The notes under the pieces were generated by a model, which saw only the letters and a program-made list of their open reading frames with translations, was not told where the DNA came from and made no database searches. Shown here in pieces: positions 25,250-33,457 of a stretch of DNA of 39,222 nt. The DNA lies in contig NZ_JPXI01000028.1 of the NCBI RefSeq assembly GCF_000740675.1, positions 1 to 39,222 of the forward strand, in the 5' to 3' direction. A program made the position numbers and the translations under genes. Within the stretch, counting starts at the first letter, position 1, and each line of letters starts with the position of its first letter. This DNA comes from Massilia sp. BSC265. Its GTDB lineage: Bacteria; Pseudomonadota; Gammaproteobacteria; Burkholderiales; Burkholderiaceae_D.

Positions 25250-26263
25250 ATGCATGACGTTTTACTAATTAGTCGTCAACACCGAACCTGCATGACAGCA
25301 GGGTTAACGCTGCTGACGGGATGCGGGGGCGTGCAGTCTTCCCTTGCACCCAAGGGTCCGGCCGCCGCGGAAATCGCGCACATCAGCTGGATCATGTTCA
25401 TCGGCGCAGCGCTGATCCTACTGCTCGTGATGGTGCTGGCTCTGTATGCAATGTACCGGGCTCCGGAAAAGCGTGTTCCTGTCGCGGCAAATAAACTGAT
25501 TATTGCAGGCGGCGTCGCTTTCCCGGTAATCACATTAACGGCCCTGCTGGTCTATGGCGTGTGGAGCATGGGCGCATTACGCGGCGATCCCCAGCCGGCT
25601 CTGACCATCGATGTGACTGGCAACCAGTGGTGGTGGGAAGTGCGATACCAGCGCGACGTGCCGAGCGCAGGCTTCGCCACGGCCAACGAAATCCGCATCC
25701 CGGTCGGCGTGCAGGTGCAGCTGAGGCTGCATTCGAACGATGTCATCCATAGCTTCTGGGTGCCCAACCTGGCAGGCAAGATGGATGTGATGCCGGGCCG
25801 TGTCAACTCCCTGGTGATCCAGGCTGACAACGAAGGGGTATTTCGGGGCCAGTGCGCCGAGTTCTGCGGCGCGCAACATGCGCGCATGGCGTTTTTCGTC
25901 ATTGCCCAGCCACGTGCCGAATTCGATGCCTGGATGGTGCAGCAGCGCACGCCAGCCGCAGCACCCACCAGTGACCTCGCCCGGCGCGGTCTGGAACTCT
26001 TTCGGAACAATCGCTGCATGGAATGCCATGCCGTACGCGCGATCGACGGGATGGCCATCGATACGCGCAAGGGGCCGGACCTGACCCATATTGCCAGCCG
26101 GACGCATCTGGCCGGCGGCACGCTGAAGAATAATCGTGACAACCTCATACGCATCATCGCAGACAGCCAGGGCGTGAAGCCCGGCAGTCGCATGCCCTCT
26201 TTTCCCGACCTCGGCGCCGACGAACTCGAGGCCCTGGCTGCTTACCTGGAGGGATCACCCTGA
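25250..26263 (+). CDS. coxB: Cytochrome c oxidase subunit II with fused cytochrome c
   Basis: Subunit II of a caa3-type oxidase: accepts electrons at CuA and passes them to subunit I. A lipobox LTGC with Cys25 suggests a lipid-anchored N-terminus. Two membrane helices follow (about 43-68 and 82-106), then the cupredoxin domain with CuA ligands His167, Cys202, Glu204, Cys206, His210 and Met213. A C-terminal cytochrome c domain has CMECH (256-260) and probable axial Met315 in SRMPSF. The fused haem domain marks it as caa3-type. No ribosome site precedes the ATG; an ATG at 25292 is the alternative. Its TGA overlaps the next ATG by one base, so translation is coupled. Confidence 0.93.
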   Translation: MHDVLLISRQHRTCMTAGLTLLTGCGGVQSSLAPKGPAAAEIAHISWIMFIGAALILLLVMVLALYAMYRAPEKRVPVAANKLIIAGGVAFPVITLTALLVYGVWSMGALRGDPQPALTIDVTGNQWWWEVRYQRDVPSAGFATANEIRIPVGVQVQLRLHSNDVIHSFWVPNLAGKMDVMPGRVNSLVIQADNEGVFRGQCAEFCGAQHARMAFFVIAQPRAEFDAWMVQQRTPAAAPTSDLARRGLELFRNNRCMECHAVRAIDGMAIDTRKGPDLTHIASRTHLAGGTLKNNRDNLIRIIADSQGVKPGSRMPSFPDLGADELEALAAYLEGSP

Positions 26264-28791
26264 TGACATCGCCAGCTTCGCCCTCCTCTCCAGCACAAGA
26301 CCGTACGTCCCATCCGGCACGCATGCAGTCAGTCTGGGAGAACCCGTCCGGACTCGGCATGTTCACGGTGGTCAATCACTCGACCGTCGGTTTGCGCTTC
26401 ATTATCACCGGCTTCGTCTTCTTCCTGATCGGCGGCATTCTAGCGATGTGGATACGCAGCCAGCTCACCTTCCCTGGCAACGATCTGCTCGACCACAAGA
26501 CGTATGCCGAAGCCTTCACCATGCATGGCACCACCATGATGTTCTTCTTCGCGGTGCCCATGATGGAAGGTATTGCGGTCTACCTGCTGCCCAAGATGAT
26601 CGGCACGCGTGACCTGATCTATCCGCGCCTGTCGGCGTTTGGCTATTGGTGTTATCTCTTCGGCGGCATACTGCTGTATTCCAGCTTCCTGTTCGACGCA
26701 GTGCCGGACGGCGGATGGTTCATGTACGTGCCGCTGAACAGTGCGCAATTTTCGGCTGGCAGCAACGTGGATTTCTGGTTGCTGGGCGTGACCTTCGCAG
26801 AGATCTCGGCAGTGGCGGCCGGCGTGGAACTGATCGTCGCCATACTGAAAACCCGCACTTCCGGCATGGCCATCAACCGCATGCCGCTCTACGCCTGGTA
26901 CATCCTCGTGATGGCGTTCATGATCGTGTTCGGCTTTCCGCCGCTGATCCTGGCGTCCATCCTGCTAGAAATAGAACGCGCATTCGGCCTGCCCTTCTAC
27001 GACACCGCGCTGGGCGGCGATCCCTTGCTGTGGCAGCACTTGTTCTGGATATTCGGCCATCCCGAGGTCTACATCATTTTCCTGCCGGCCGCCGGCCTGG
27101 TCACGACGATGCTCCCCACCTTTGCGCGGCACCCCATCGTGGGCTACAACTGGGTGGTCATGGCGGTGATCGCCACTGGCTTCCTCAGTTTCGGCCTGTG
27201 GGTGCATCACATGTTTGCGGTCGGCATCCCCTTGTTGTCGCTCGCTTTTTTCTCGGCGGCCAGCATGGCAGTCGCCATCCCGACCGGCATACAGGTTTTT
27301 GCCTGGATCGCCACGCTGTGGAGCGGAAGGGCGGTAATGAGTACGCCCATGTTGTATATCTTTGGTTTCCTGTTCATCTTCGTCCTGGGCGGGTTGACGG
27401 GCGTGATGGTGGCGCTCGTGCCCTTCGACTGGCAGGTACATGACACGCATTTCGTCGTCGCCCATCTGCACTACGTTTTGTTTGGCGGTATGGTTTTCCC
27501 GATGTTTGCGGCCTTCTATTACTGGCTGCCTCTGCTGTCGGGACGCGAACCGTCCCTGTATTTGAGCCGCATCGCCTTCTGGACCATCTTCATCGGCTTT
27601 AACGTCACCTTCCTGCCCATGCACTTGACCGGGCTGTGGGGCATGCCGCGGCGTGTGTACACCTATTTGCCGGAGCTGGGATGGAATGCGCTGAATTTCA
27701 TCTCCACCGTGGGCGGATTTATCTCTGCCATCGGTGTGGCAATCCTGGCGGTCGACGTGATCATGCATTTTGTTGCGGGCAAACGAGCCAGACCCAATGT
27801 CTGGAATGCAGGCACGCTCGAATGGGCGATGCCGACGCCGGTCCCGCCCTACAACTTCGTGTCGCAGCCGCACGTCGATGACCGCGAGCCGCTATGGAAG
27901 AATCCCGATCTGCCACAGGAGATACAAGAAGGACGCCATCTGCTGGGCCATGCCGATGTCAGCCGCCGCGAAATCCTGATGACCAGTATCACGCATGCCA
28001 AGCCGCAAGCCGTGGTAATTTTGCCTGGCAATACCGTGGTGCCGCTCGTCGCCGCCGGTTTAACTTCCCTGTTCTTTATCGGCTTCCTAGCGAAGCTCTA
28101 CTGGCTCGCTGCCCTGGGTGCGGCGGCATCGCTGGGCGCCCTGCTCGTATGGGCCTGGCAAAACGGATCGCGTCATGACCTGAGCGACATCGATGGGGGC
28201 GCGCATGGCCTGCTCCCGGTGCATAACAAGCTTTCGCTGACGCCTGGATGGTGGGGCACCCTATTCGCCTTATTGGCCGACGGTACACTCTTCATTTCAC
28301 TGCTCTTTGCCTATTTTTACCTGTGGACCGTGTCGCCGCAGTGGCCGCCAGCAGAATATCGCCAGACCGGCCTGGGCCTGCCGCTTGCGGCGTTCGCGGT
28401 ACTGCTGCTGGGCGGACTGGCGGCGATTCTGGCGGAATTCTGCATCCGTGCGCTGCGCAGCGGCTGGGCACAGGCGCTATATGTCACTGCGGCGGTGTCT
28501 GGTGTGCTGTTCATCGTGCTGCAGGTCCTGACGCTGCAGGGTAGCGGAGTGTCCGCGAAAGAGCATGCTTACGGCGCGTTGATTCATACCATCAGCGGAT
28601 TCCAAATCGTGCATGTCGTTATTGCGATCATCATGGCCCTGTTTGCCTTGCTGCGGGTGCGGCATGGCTACCTGCATCGCACCAGGCCTGGCGAGGGCAA
28701 GGTGGTGTCACTGTTCTGGCAATACACGGTGCTGCAATGGATGCTGGGGTTCGCCACCATCCATGTATTTCCCACGGTCGTAGGAGGCTAG
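26263..28791 (+). CDS. Cytochrome c oxidase subunit I+III fusion
   Basis: An 842-residue membrane protein joining subunit I (about 1-560) and subunit III (about 580-842) of a haem-copper oxidase. Subunit I has haem a ligands His88 and His403, haem a3 ligand His401, CuB ligands His266, His315 and His316, and the HPEVY block with Glu268 and cross-linking Tyr270, so an A1-type active site is complete. The D-channel entry Asp is present (Asp117), but the usual Asn pair after it is replaced by Ser124-Ala125, and the K-channel lysine position reads Gln344 (PTGIQVF). The subunit III part carries the usual seven-helix pattern with WWGTLFALLADGTLF and FWQYTVLQWMLGF. Confidence 0.93.
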   Translation: MTSPASPSSPAQDRTSHPARMQSVWENPSGLGMFTVVNHSTVGLRFIITGFVFFLIGGILAMWIRSQLTFPGNDLLDHKTYAEAFTMHGTTMMFFFAVPMMEGIAVYLLPKMIGTRDLIYPRLSAFGYWCYLFGGILLYSSFLFDAVPDGGWFMYVPLNSAQFSAGSNVDFWLLGVTFAEISAVAAGVELIVAILKTRTSGMAINRMPLYAWYILVMAFMIVFGFPPLILASILLEIERAFGLPFYDTALGGDPLLWQHLFWIFGHPEVYIIFLPAAGLVTTMLPTFARHPIVGYNWVVMAVIATGFLSFGLWVHHMFAVGIPLLSLAFFSAASMAVAIPTGIQVFAWIATLWSGRAVMSTPMLYIFGFLFIFVLGGLTGVMVALVPFDWQVHDTHFVVAHLHYVLFGGMVFPMFAAFYYWLPLLSGREPSLYLSRIAFWTIFIGFNVTFLPMHLTGLWGMPRRVYTYLPELGWNALNFISTVGGFISAIGVAILAVDVIMHFVAGKRARPNVWNAGTLEWAMPTPVPPYNFVSQPHVDDREPLWKNPDLPQEIQEGRHLLGHADVSRREILMTSITHAKPQAVVILPGNTVVPLVAAGLTSLFFIGFLAKLYWLAALGAAASLGALLVWAWQNGSRHDLSDIDGGAHGLLPVHNKLSLTPGWWGTLFALLADGTLFISLLFAYFYLWTVSPQWPPAEYRQTGLGLPLAAFAVLLLGGLAAILAEFCIRALRSGWAQALYVTAAVSGVLFIVLQVLTLQGSGVSAKEHAYGALIHTISGFQIVHVVIAIIMALFALLRVRHGYLHRTRPGEGKVVSLFWQYTVLQWMLGFATIHVFPTVVGG

Positions 28792-28794
28792 TCG

Positions 28795-29154
28795 ATGGAT
28801 TCTTCGACCTTGAAGCGTCTGCTCACGCTGGTAGGTGCGCCGCTCATCTGGATCGTGCATTTCGTCGTCTGCTACGTCATCGTGTCGCTCGCATGCGCAT
28901 CGCAACTCGATGAATCCCGCTTCATCGGCTTGAATGCCGTGGAACTGGGTGTGGCCGCTTCCACCTTGCTTGCCGGGGCGCTCATCATCGGTATCGCTGT
29001 CGCCAGCCAGCACCGCTGGCGTCATCCTCCGGGCCCCGATCCGGACATCAGCCGCTTCTTTGCCATCGCTACCCTGTTGCTGTGCGCGATATCGCTGCTG
29101 TCCATGCTATGGGTCGCGTTTCCAACCTCAATATTGCCGACATGCGCTTCCTGA
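28795..29154 (+). CDS. Small membrane protein of the caa3 cluster
   Basis: A 119-residue protein with three hydrophobic segments (about 11-33, 46-67, 83-110). I do not recognise a named family; comparable small membrane proteins are often found between the oxidase and ctaG genes. The ATG follows a perfect AGGAGG and lies three bases after the stop of the I+III gene. Its end overlaps the ctaG start by 13 bases. Position strongly suggests a subunit or assembly helper of this oxidase, but this is inference. Confidence 0.75.
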   Translation: MDSSTLKRLLTLVGAPLIWIVHFVVCYVIVSLACASQLDESRFIGLNAVELGVAASTLLAGALIIGIAVASQHRWRHPPGPDPDISRFFAIATLLLCAISLLSMLWVAFPTSILPTCAS

Positions 29155-30026
29155 ATCCTTATTTCTGGCGGTATTCCGCTATCGCCCTGCTACCGACGCA
29201 GGCATTCGCCCACGCCGGGGAACACCACGGTAGTTGGTGGACGCTGGACCCGATGGTCGTCACGCCGATGGTCCTGTTCAGCGCGCTTTATCTCGGCGGC
29301 CTGCTTTGGCTGCGCCGCAGGAAGCACGCAGGCGTTTCAATGCGGCCCCTGACACTGTCGAGTGCCGTACTCGGAGCAATCGCGCTTTTCCTCGCGCTGA
29401 TCTGGCCATTCGACGCCTTTTCGGAATTCAGCTTTGCAGTACACATGGCACAGCATATGCTGCTGATCGTGGTTGCCGGTCCGCTGCTCGCCTTTGGAAG
29501 AATCGGCATTCCCATCAATGCCGCCATTGCCGCCGTATCGCCTGGCGCAGCCGCCGCACTGTCCCTTCCACGCAAATGGCTGCGCCTGTTGCTGATGCCT
29601 TCCGTAGCGTTCATTCTGCACGGCGCGGTAATCTGGATCTGGCATACGCCCCAACTGTTCGAACTCGCGCTGCGTGTCGAGTGGATTCACATACTGGAAC
29701 ATCTGAGTTTCCTGATTGCCGGCTACTGGTACTGGACAGTATTGATACGCCATAGCGAGAACGAAGGCTATGGATCGGCTGCGCTGTCCGTGCTGTCCAC
29801 GCTGATGCATACCGGCCTGCTGGGCGCATTGTTCACCTTCGCATCACGTCCCATTTATGCCACCTACATCGCAACGCAGGGCAGCGTGGAAAGGGCACTA
29901 CAAGACCAGCAGCTGGCCGGCCTGCTGATGTGGATTCCCATGGGCGCCTGTTACCTCATCGGCGGACTGGCATTTGCCGCGGCCTGGCTGCGTACTGCGG
30001 ATGGGCGGAAAGAACGGCCTTTGTAG
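29142..30026 (+). CDS. ctaG: Cytochrome c oxidase assembly factor CtaG (caa3 type)
   Basis: A 294-residue multi-pass membrane protein of the caa3_CtaG family, needed for assembly, probably copper insertion, of caa3 oxidases. After an N-terminal hydrophobic segment comes a histidine-rich stretch AHAGEHHGSWW on the periplasmic side, then family blocks WPFDAFSEFSFAVHMAQHMLLIVVAGPLL, IWIWHTPQLFELAL, WIHILEHLSFLIAGYWYW and a late DQQLAGLLMWIPMG. The ATG at 29142 was chosen over in-frame upstream positions because it gives a normal start and a short overlap with the preceding gene. It is the last gene of the rightward oxidase block. Confidence 0.9.
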   Translation: MRFLNPYFWRYSAIALLPTQAFAHAGEHHGSWWTLDPMVVTPMVLFSALYLGGLLWLRRRKHAGVSMRPLTLSSAVLGAIALFLALIWPFDAFSEFSFAVHMAQHMLLIVVAGPLLAFGRIGIPINAAIAAVSPGAAAALSLPRKWLRLLLMPSVAFILHGAVIWIWHTPQLFELALRVEWIHILEHLSFLIAGYWYWTVLIRHSENEGYGSAALSVLSTLMHTGLLGALFTFASRPIYATYIATQGSVERALQDQQLAGLLMWIPMGACYLIGGLAFAAAWLRTADGRKERPL

Positions 30027-30065
30027 AAAGCTTCCAAAACGCGAAACCCTCGCCCAGGCAAAGCC

Positions 30066-30518
30066 TCAATCCTTCTTTTCCCTGAATTCAGCATCGATCA
30101 CCCTGTCGTCGACGCTGTTGGGAGGGTTTCGGCCAGTGAATTTGAAGAACGACGCTAGCATTCGGTCGAACATGGCTCGCCTCAGCCAAGGGAATGTGAG
30201 AATGAAAGCGGTCGTGAAACCTGTAAACGCCGCGGGCACGTATTCGCCTCGCCACAAGAAGTGCAGCAAGCAAAGTGCCAGCAAGCTCACCATGAATGGC
30301 CGACGGACGGGTTTAGGCAGCAGACCGACAATGCGCAGCTTGCCTTTTCTTATCCACGGGAAGCGTGCCAAAAGAGCGCCAAGCAGCAATCCTGCCAGGA
30401 CCCGGCCCGTGCCGAGATACTCGGCCAGAACGCCGATGACAAGGAAACCGGTATAGGTCATCGTGCTGGCCAAGGCTGCCAGCACGAATAACGCGACAGC
30501 GATCGTTCGCTTTGGCAT
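30066..30518 (-). CDS. Hypothetical membrane protein
   Basis: A 150-residue protein starting MPKRTIAVALFVLAAL, with three or four hydrophobic segments and basic loops (RFPWIRKGKLR, PKPVRRPF). Family not recognised. The C-terminus is hydrophilic and acidic (VDDRVIDAEFREKKD). A TTG start at 30590 is possible but would put polar residues ahead of the first membrane helix. No strong ribosome site is seen. It converges on ctaG, leaving 39 bases between, and diverges from gdhA. Could mark the end of the lower-G+C block. Confidence 0.6.
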   Translation of the reverse strand: MPKRTIAVALFVLAALASTMTYTGFLVIGVLAEYLGTGRVLAGLLLGALLARFPWIRKGKLRIVGLLPKPVRRPFMVSLLALCLLHFLWRGEYVPAAFTGFTTAFILTFPWLRRAMFDRMLASFFKFTGRNPPNSVDDRVIDAEFREKKD

Positions 30519-30725
30519 ACGAATCGCCGTGGTGAGTAGAAAAGCTAGGATTTGTACACTCCTGCAATGGGCATTGGAAGGCTGTTGCAAATTCTAGCAG
30601 CACTCTTCGTGTCAGGCTTTTCAACCGGTAGCGAGGTGTGGCGCCTGCCGTTCCATACAAACGCCGGAAAACCGCCATTGATGGCAAAGTAGCGGACTTC
30701 GACATCTTCGAACTTGGGATCTGCG

Positions 30726-32069
30726 ATGAACTATCCTTCCGTACACCAGTACTTGCAGCACGTTGCCGACCGAAACCCCGGCCAGCCCGAGTTCCTGCAG
30801 GCTGTCACCGAAGTGATGGAAAGCCTGTGGCCCTTCATCGAACAGCATCCCCGCTACGCCGAGCAAGGCCTGCTCGACCGTCTGGTCGAGCCCGAGCGCG
30901 TGGTCATGTTTCGCGTCTCGTGGGTGGATGACCATGGCCAGGTCCGTGTCAACCGCGGCTACCGGATCCAGCACAGCATGGCGATCGGTCCCTATAAAGG
31001 AGGCTTGCGCTTCCACCCTTCGGTCAACTTGTCGGTACTGAAATTTCTCGCCTTCGAACAGACGTTCAAGAACGCACTGACCACCCTGCCCATGGGCGGA
31101 GGCAAGGGCGGCTCCGATTTCGACCCCAAAGGCAAGAGCCCGGGCGAGGTGATGCGCTTCTGCCAGGCTTTCGTGAGCGAACTGTTCCGCCATGTCGGCG
31201 CCGACACGGATGTTCCGGCCGGCGACATCGGCGTCGGCGGCCGCGAAATCGGCTACATGGTGGGGATGATGAAAAAGCTGAGCAACCGGGCCGACTGCGT
31301 GTTCACGGGCAAGGGGCTGAGCTACGGGGGCTCGCTGATACGCCCGGAAGCGACCGGCTACGGGACCGTGTATTTTGCGGAAGAAATGCTCAAGACCCGC
31401 GGCCGCTCCTTCGATGGCCTGCGCGTGAGCGTGTCCGGCTCGGGCAACGTAGCGCAATACGCCGTGGAAAAGGCCATGTCCCTGGGCGCCAGGGTCGTGA
31501 CGGTATCCGACTCGAGCGGCACCGTGATCGACATGGACGGCTTTACGCCCGAGAAGCTGGCCGTCCTGATGGAGGTGAAGAACCATCTGTATGGCCGCGT
31601 CAGCGACTATGCCCAGCGCACCGGCAGCAGTTTCGAAGCCGGCGTGCGCCCCTGGCACGTGCCGGTCGATGTGGCGCTGCCATGCGCGACCCAGAACGAA
31701 CTGGACGCAGGGGATGCCGCCGTCCTGATCCAGAATGGCGTGCTGTGCGTGGCTGAAGGAGCCAACATGCCCTCGACCATCGATGCCGCGAAAGCCTTCG
31801 AGGCCGCCGGCGTACTGTACGCCCCGGGAAAAGCCAGCAACGCCGGCGGTGTCGCCACTTCCGGCCTGGAGATGAGCCAGAACGCGGCGCGCCTGTCCTG
31901 GCCCAGCGAGGAGGTCGATGCCCGGCTGCTGCAAATCATGAAGGGGATCCACGCAGCCTGCCTGGCGTACGGAAAGCGTGCCGACGGCGGCATCAGCTAT
32001 GTGGACGGCGCCAATATTGCCGGGTTCGTGAAAGTGGCCGACGCGATGCTGGCGCAAGGTGTGATCTGA
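30726..32069 (+). CDS. gdhA: NADP-type glutamate dehydrogenase
   Basis: A 447-residue hexameric-type glutamate dehydrogenase, joining 2-oxoglutarate and ammonium to glutamate. Substrate-domain blocks GPYKGGLRFHPSVN, MGGGKGGSDFDPKGKS and PAGDIGVGGREIGY contain the catalytic lysines and aspartate. The nucleotide-binding domain has SGSGNVAQYAVEKA. The C-terminal part has GKASNAGGVATSGLEMSQN. This layout is that of the NADP-dependent bacterial enzymes. The ATG at 30726 matches family starts; an in-frame TTG lies four codons upstream. It is a single-gene unit with its own terminator. Confidence 0.95.
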   Translation: MNYPSVHQYLQHVADRNPGQPEFLQAVTEVMESLWPFIEQHPRYAEQGLLDRLVEPERVVMFRVSWVDDHGQVRVNRGYRIQHSMAIGPYKGGLRFHPSVNLSVLKFLAFEQTFKNALTTLPMGGGKGGSDFDPKGKSPGEVMRFCQAFVSELFRHVGADTDVPAGDIGVGGREIGYMVGMMKKLSNRADCVFTGKGLSYGGSLIRPEATGYGTVYFAEEMLKTRGRSFDGLRVSVSGSGNVAQYAVEKAMSLGARVVTVSDSSGTVIDMDGFTPEKLAVLMEVKNHLYGRVSDYAQRTGSSFEAGVRPWHVPVDVALPCATQNELDAGDAAVLIQNGVLCVAEGANMPSTIDAAKAFEAAGVLYAPGKASNAGGVATSGLEMSQNAARLSWPSEEVDARLLQIMKGIHAACLAYGKRADGGISYVDGANIAGFVKVADAMLAQGVI

Positions 32070-32078
32070 GTTGGGGAA

Positions 32079-32108
32079 ACGCCAATCCATGCAGATTGGC
32101 GTCTTTTT
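32079..32108 (+). terminator. Intrinsic terminator after gdhA
   Basis: A perfect 9-bp stem ACGCCAATC/GATTGGCGT, loop CATGCA, followed by CTTTTT. It begins ten bases after the gdhA stop. Confidence 0.92.
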
Positions 32109-32276
32109 GCTTTCTGCCCTGCACAGATCCTGTTCCAGTGAATGTTGTCGTCCGCGCGGCACAGTCCATCCCCACCGCCTTTCCTGTCATACGCCGGTCA
32201 TGAGCGCACCTGATGATGGGACAACACGAGCTCCGGCGCGTTGTCCGTGCCGGCTCGGACATTCGGATGGTGCCTC

Positions 32277-33029
32277 ATGTACACAAGCGCGTACACAAGC
32301 GATAAGCGGCTGTTGATCCTCGATGCGGACGGCACTACCATCGATGCGTTTTCCGCCATCGAAGCCGCCTTCTCCCGCCATGGGATGGCGATCGGAGCGG
32401 AAACCAATTTCCAGAAACGGCACCACCTGCTCAAGTATGTCGGCGGCCTGAAGGAATTCCCCGCCATCATCCGGAAAAACCTGCGCAAGAACAGCCGCGC
32501 CCGGCTGGTTGACACCCTGACCGGCATCTACCGGCAGGAGGCCAGCCTGTATGAAGGCATTCCCGAGCTGATCCGCGAACTGATCGCCGCGCCCGACATT
32601 CTGGTCGGCATCGTGACGCGCAACGTGACCATCGAGCCGCTGGAAACCCTGCGCCAGCTGTTCCGCCGCCACGACATCGATATCGGCGAGCTGGACTTCC
32701 TGGTCCATATTCCCCTGAAAGAGAAAAAGACCGCACAGTTCCGCGTGCTGCGCGAGCGCTTCGGCATCAACCCGGCGCGGGCCTATGTCTGCGGCGACGA
32801 GCACAAGGATTTCGCCGCGGCGATCAACACCGGCATGCATCCCTTCATGGTCTCGTATGGTTTCGAAGACCACGAGCGGCTGACCAACAACTACGATATT
32901 CCGCCGGAACTGATCTCCCGCACGTCCGCCGAGCTGTGCTGCCGCATCCGGCACGCGCTCGACCTCGGCGTGCTCGCTCAGGCGCCGTACCAGAACAGCA
33001 GCATGCTGATGGCGCCGAACATCCAGTAA
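32277..33029 (+). CDS. HAD family hydrolase
   Basis: A 250-residue haloacid-dehalogenase-type phosphatase. Motif I is LLILDADGTTIDAF with both aspartates, motif II is the Thr of GIVTRNVT, motif III the lysines of PLKEKKTAQF and motif IV CGDEHKDFAAA. A helical cap lies between motifs I and II, as in phosphoglycolate-phosphatase-like enzymes. The ATG at 32277 was chosen because the fold begins soon after it. The last 52 bases overlap the tail of the convergent membrane-protein gene. Substrate unknown. Confidence 0.87.
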   Translation: MYTSAYTSDKRLLILDADGTTIDAFSAIEAAFSRHGMAIGAETNFQKRHHLLKYVGGLKEFPAIIRKNLRKNSRARLVDTLTGIYRQEASLYEGIPELIRELIAAPDILVGIVTRNVTIEPLETLRQLFRRHDIDIGELDFLVHIPLKEKKTAQFRVLRERFGINPARAYVCGDEHKDFAAAINTGMHPFMVSYGFEDHERLTNNYDIPPELISRTSAELCCRIRHALDLGVLAQAPYQNSSMLMAPNIQ

Positions 33030-33457
33030 TCGACCGGCGCGCCGAAGGCCCAGTGCCTATGCCAGGGCACGCATTCCTGCCTGAAGCGCCGCCAGCCGAA
33101 GGCCGGATTGACGACGAACCAGAGGTAGTCCTCGACGATCCAGAACAGCATGATCGAGGCCATCACCATGGCCTCGAGCCGCAGCGACCATTGACCGATG
33201 AAGAACAGCGGGAAGTGGAAGACCAGGCCAATGAAGGAGAACATCCACAGGTGGTAGCCGGTCAGGGCGCGGCCACCCCAGAAGATGTCGAGCAGCGGAT
33301 GCTGTTCGATACGCCAGGTCGGCAGGTTCGCCGCCCAGCCGGCCTCGCCCTCGATCTCCACCTCGACCCGCGCGAACAGGTAGGCCAACATCAACACGGC
33401 ACACACTGTCGCCACAACCCGGCCCGCCTCCGACAACTCAAGCATACGCCTCTTCAC
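32978..33457 (-). CDS. Hypothetical membrane protein in the glycosyltransferase operon
   Basis: A protein of about 159 residues with an N-terminal membrane helix (about 12-30), a short periplasmic-type stretch rich in W and E, then helices around 65-90 and 95-115 and a last one at 145-157. Aromatic residues are common (YHLWMFSFIGLVFHFPLFF, EDYLWFVVNP). Family not recognised. GTG at 33457 (after AGGAAA) or ATG at 33445 (after AGAGG) could start it; both overlap the end of the glycosyltransferase gene (20 or 8 bases), so translation is probably coupled. It could act with that enzyme at the membrane. Confidence 0.7.
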   Translation of the reverse strand: MKRRMLELSEAGRVVATVCAVLMLAYLFARVEVEIEGEAGWAANLPTWRIEQHPLLDIFWGGRALTGYHLWMFSFIGLVFHFPLFFIGQWSLRLEAMVMASIMLFWIVEDYLWFVVNPAFGWRRFRQECVPWHRHWAFGAPVDYWMFGAISMLLFWYGA

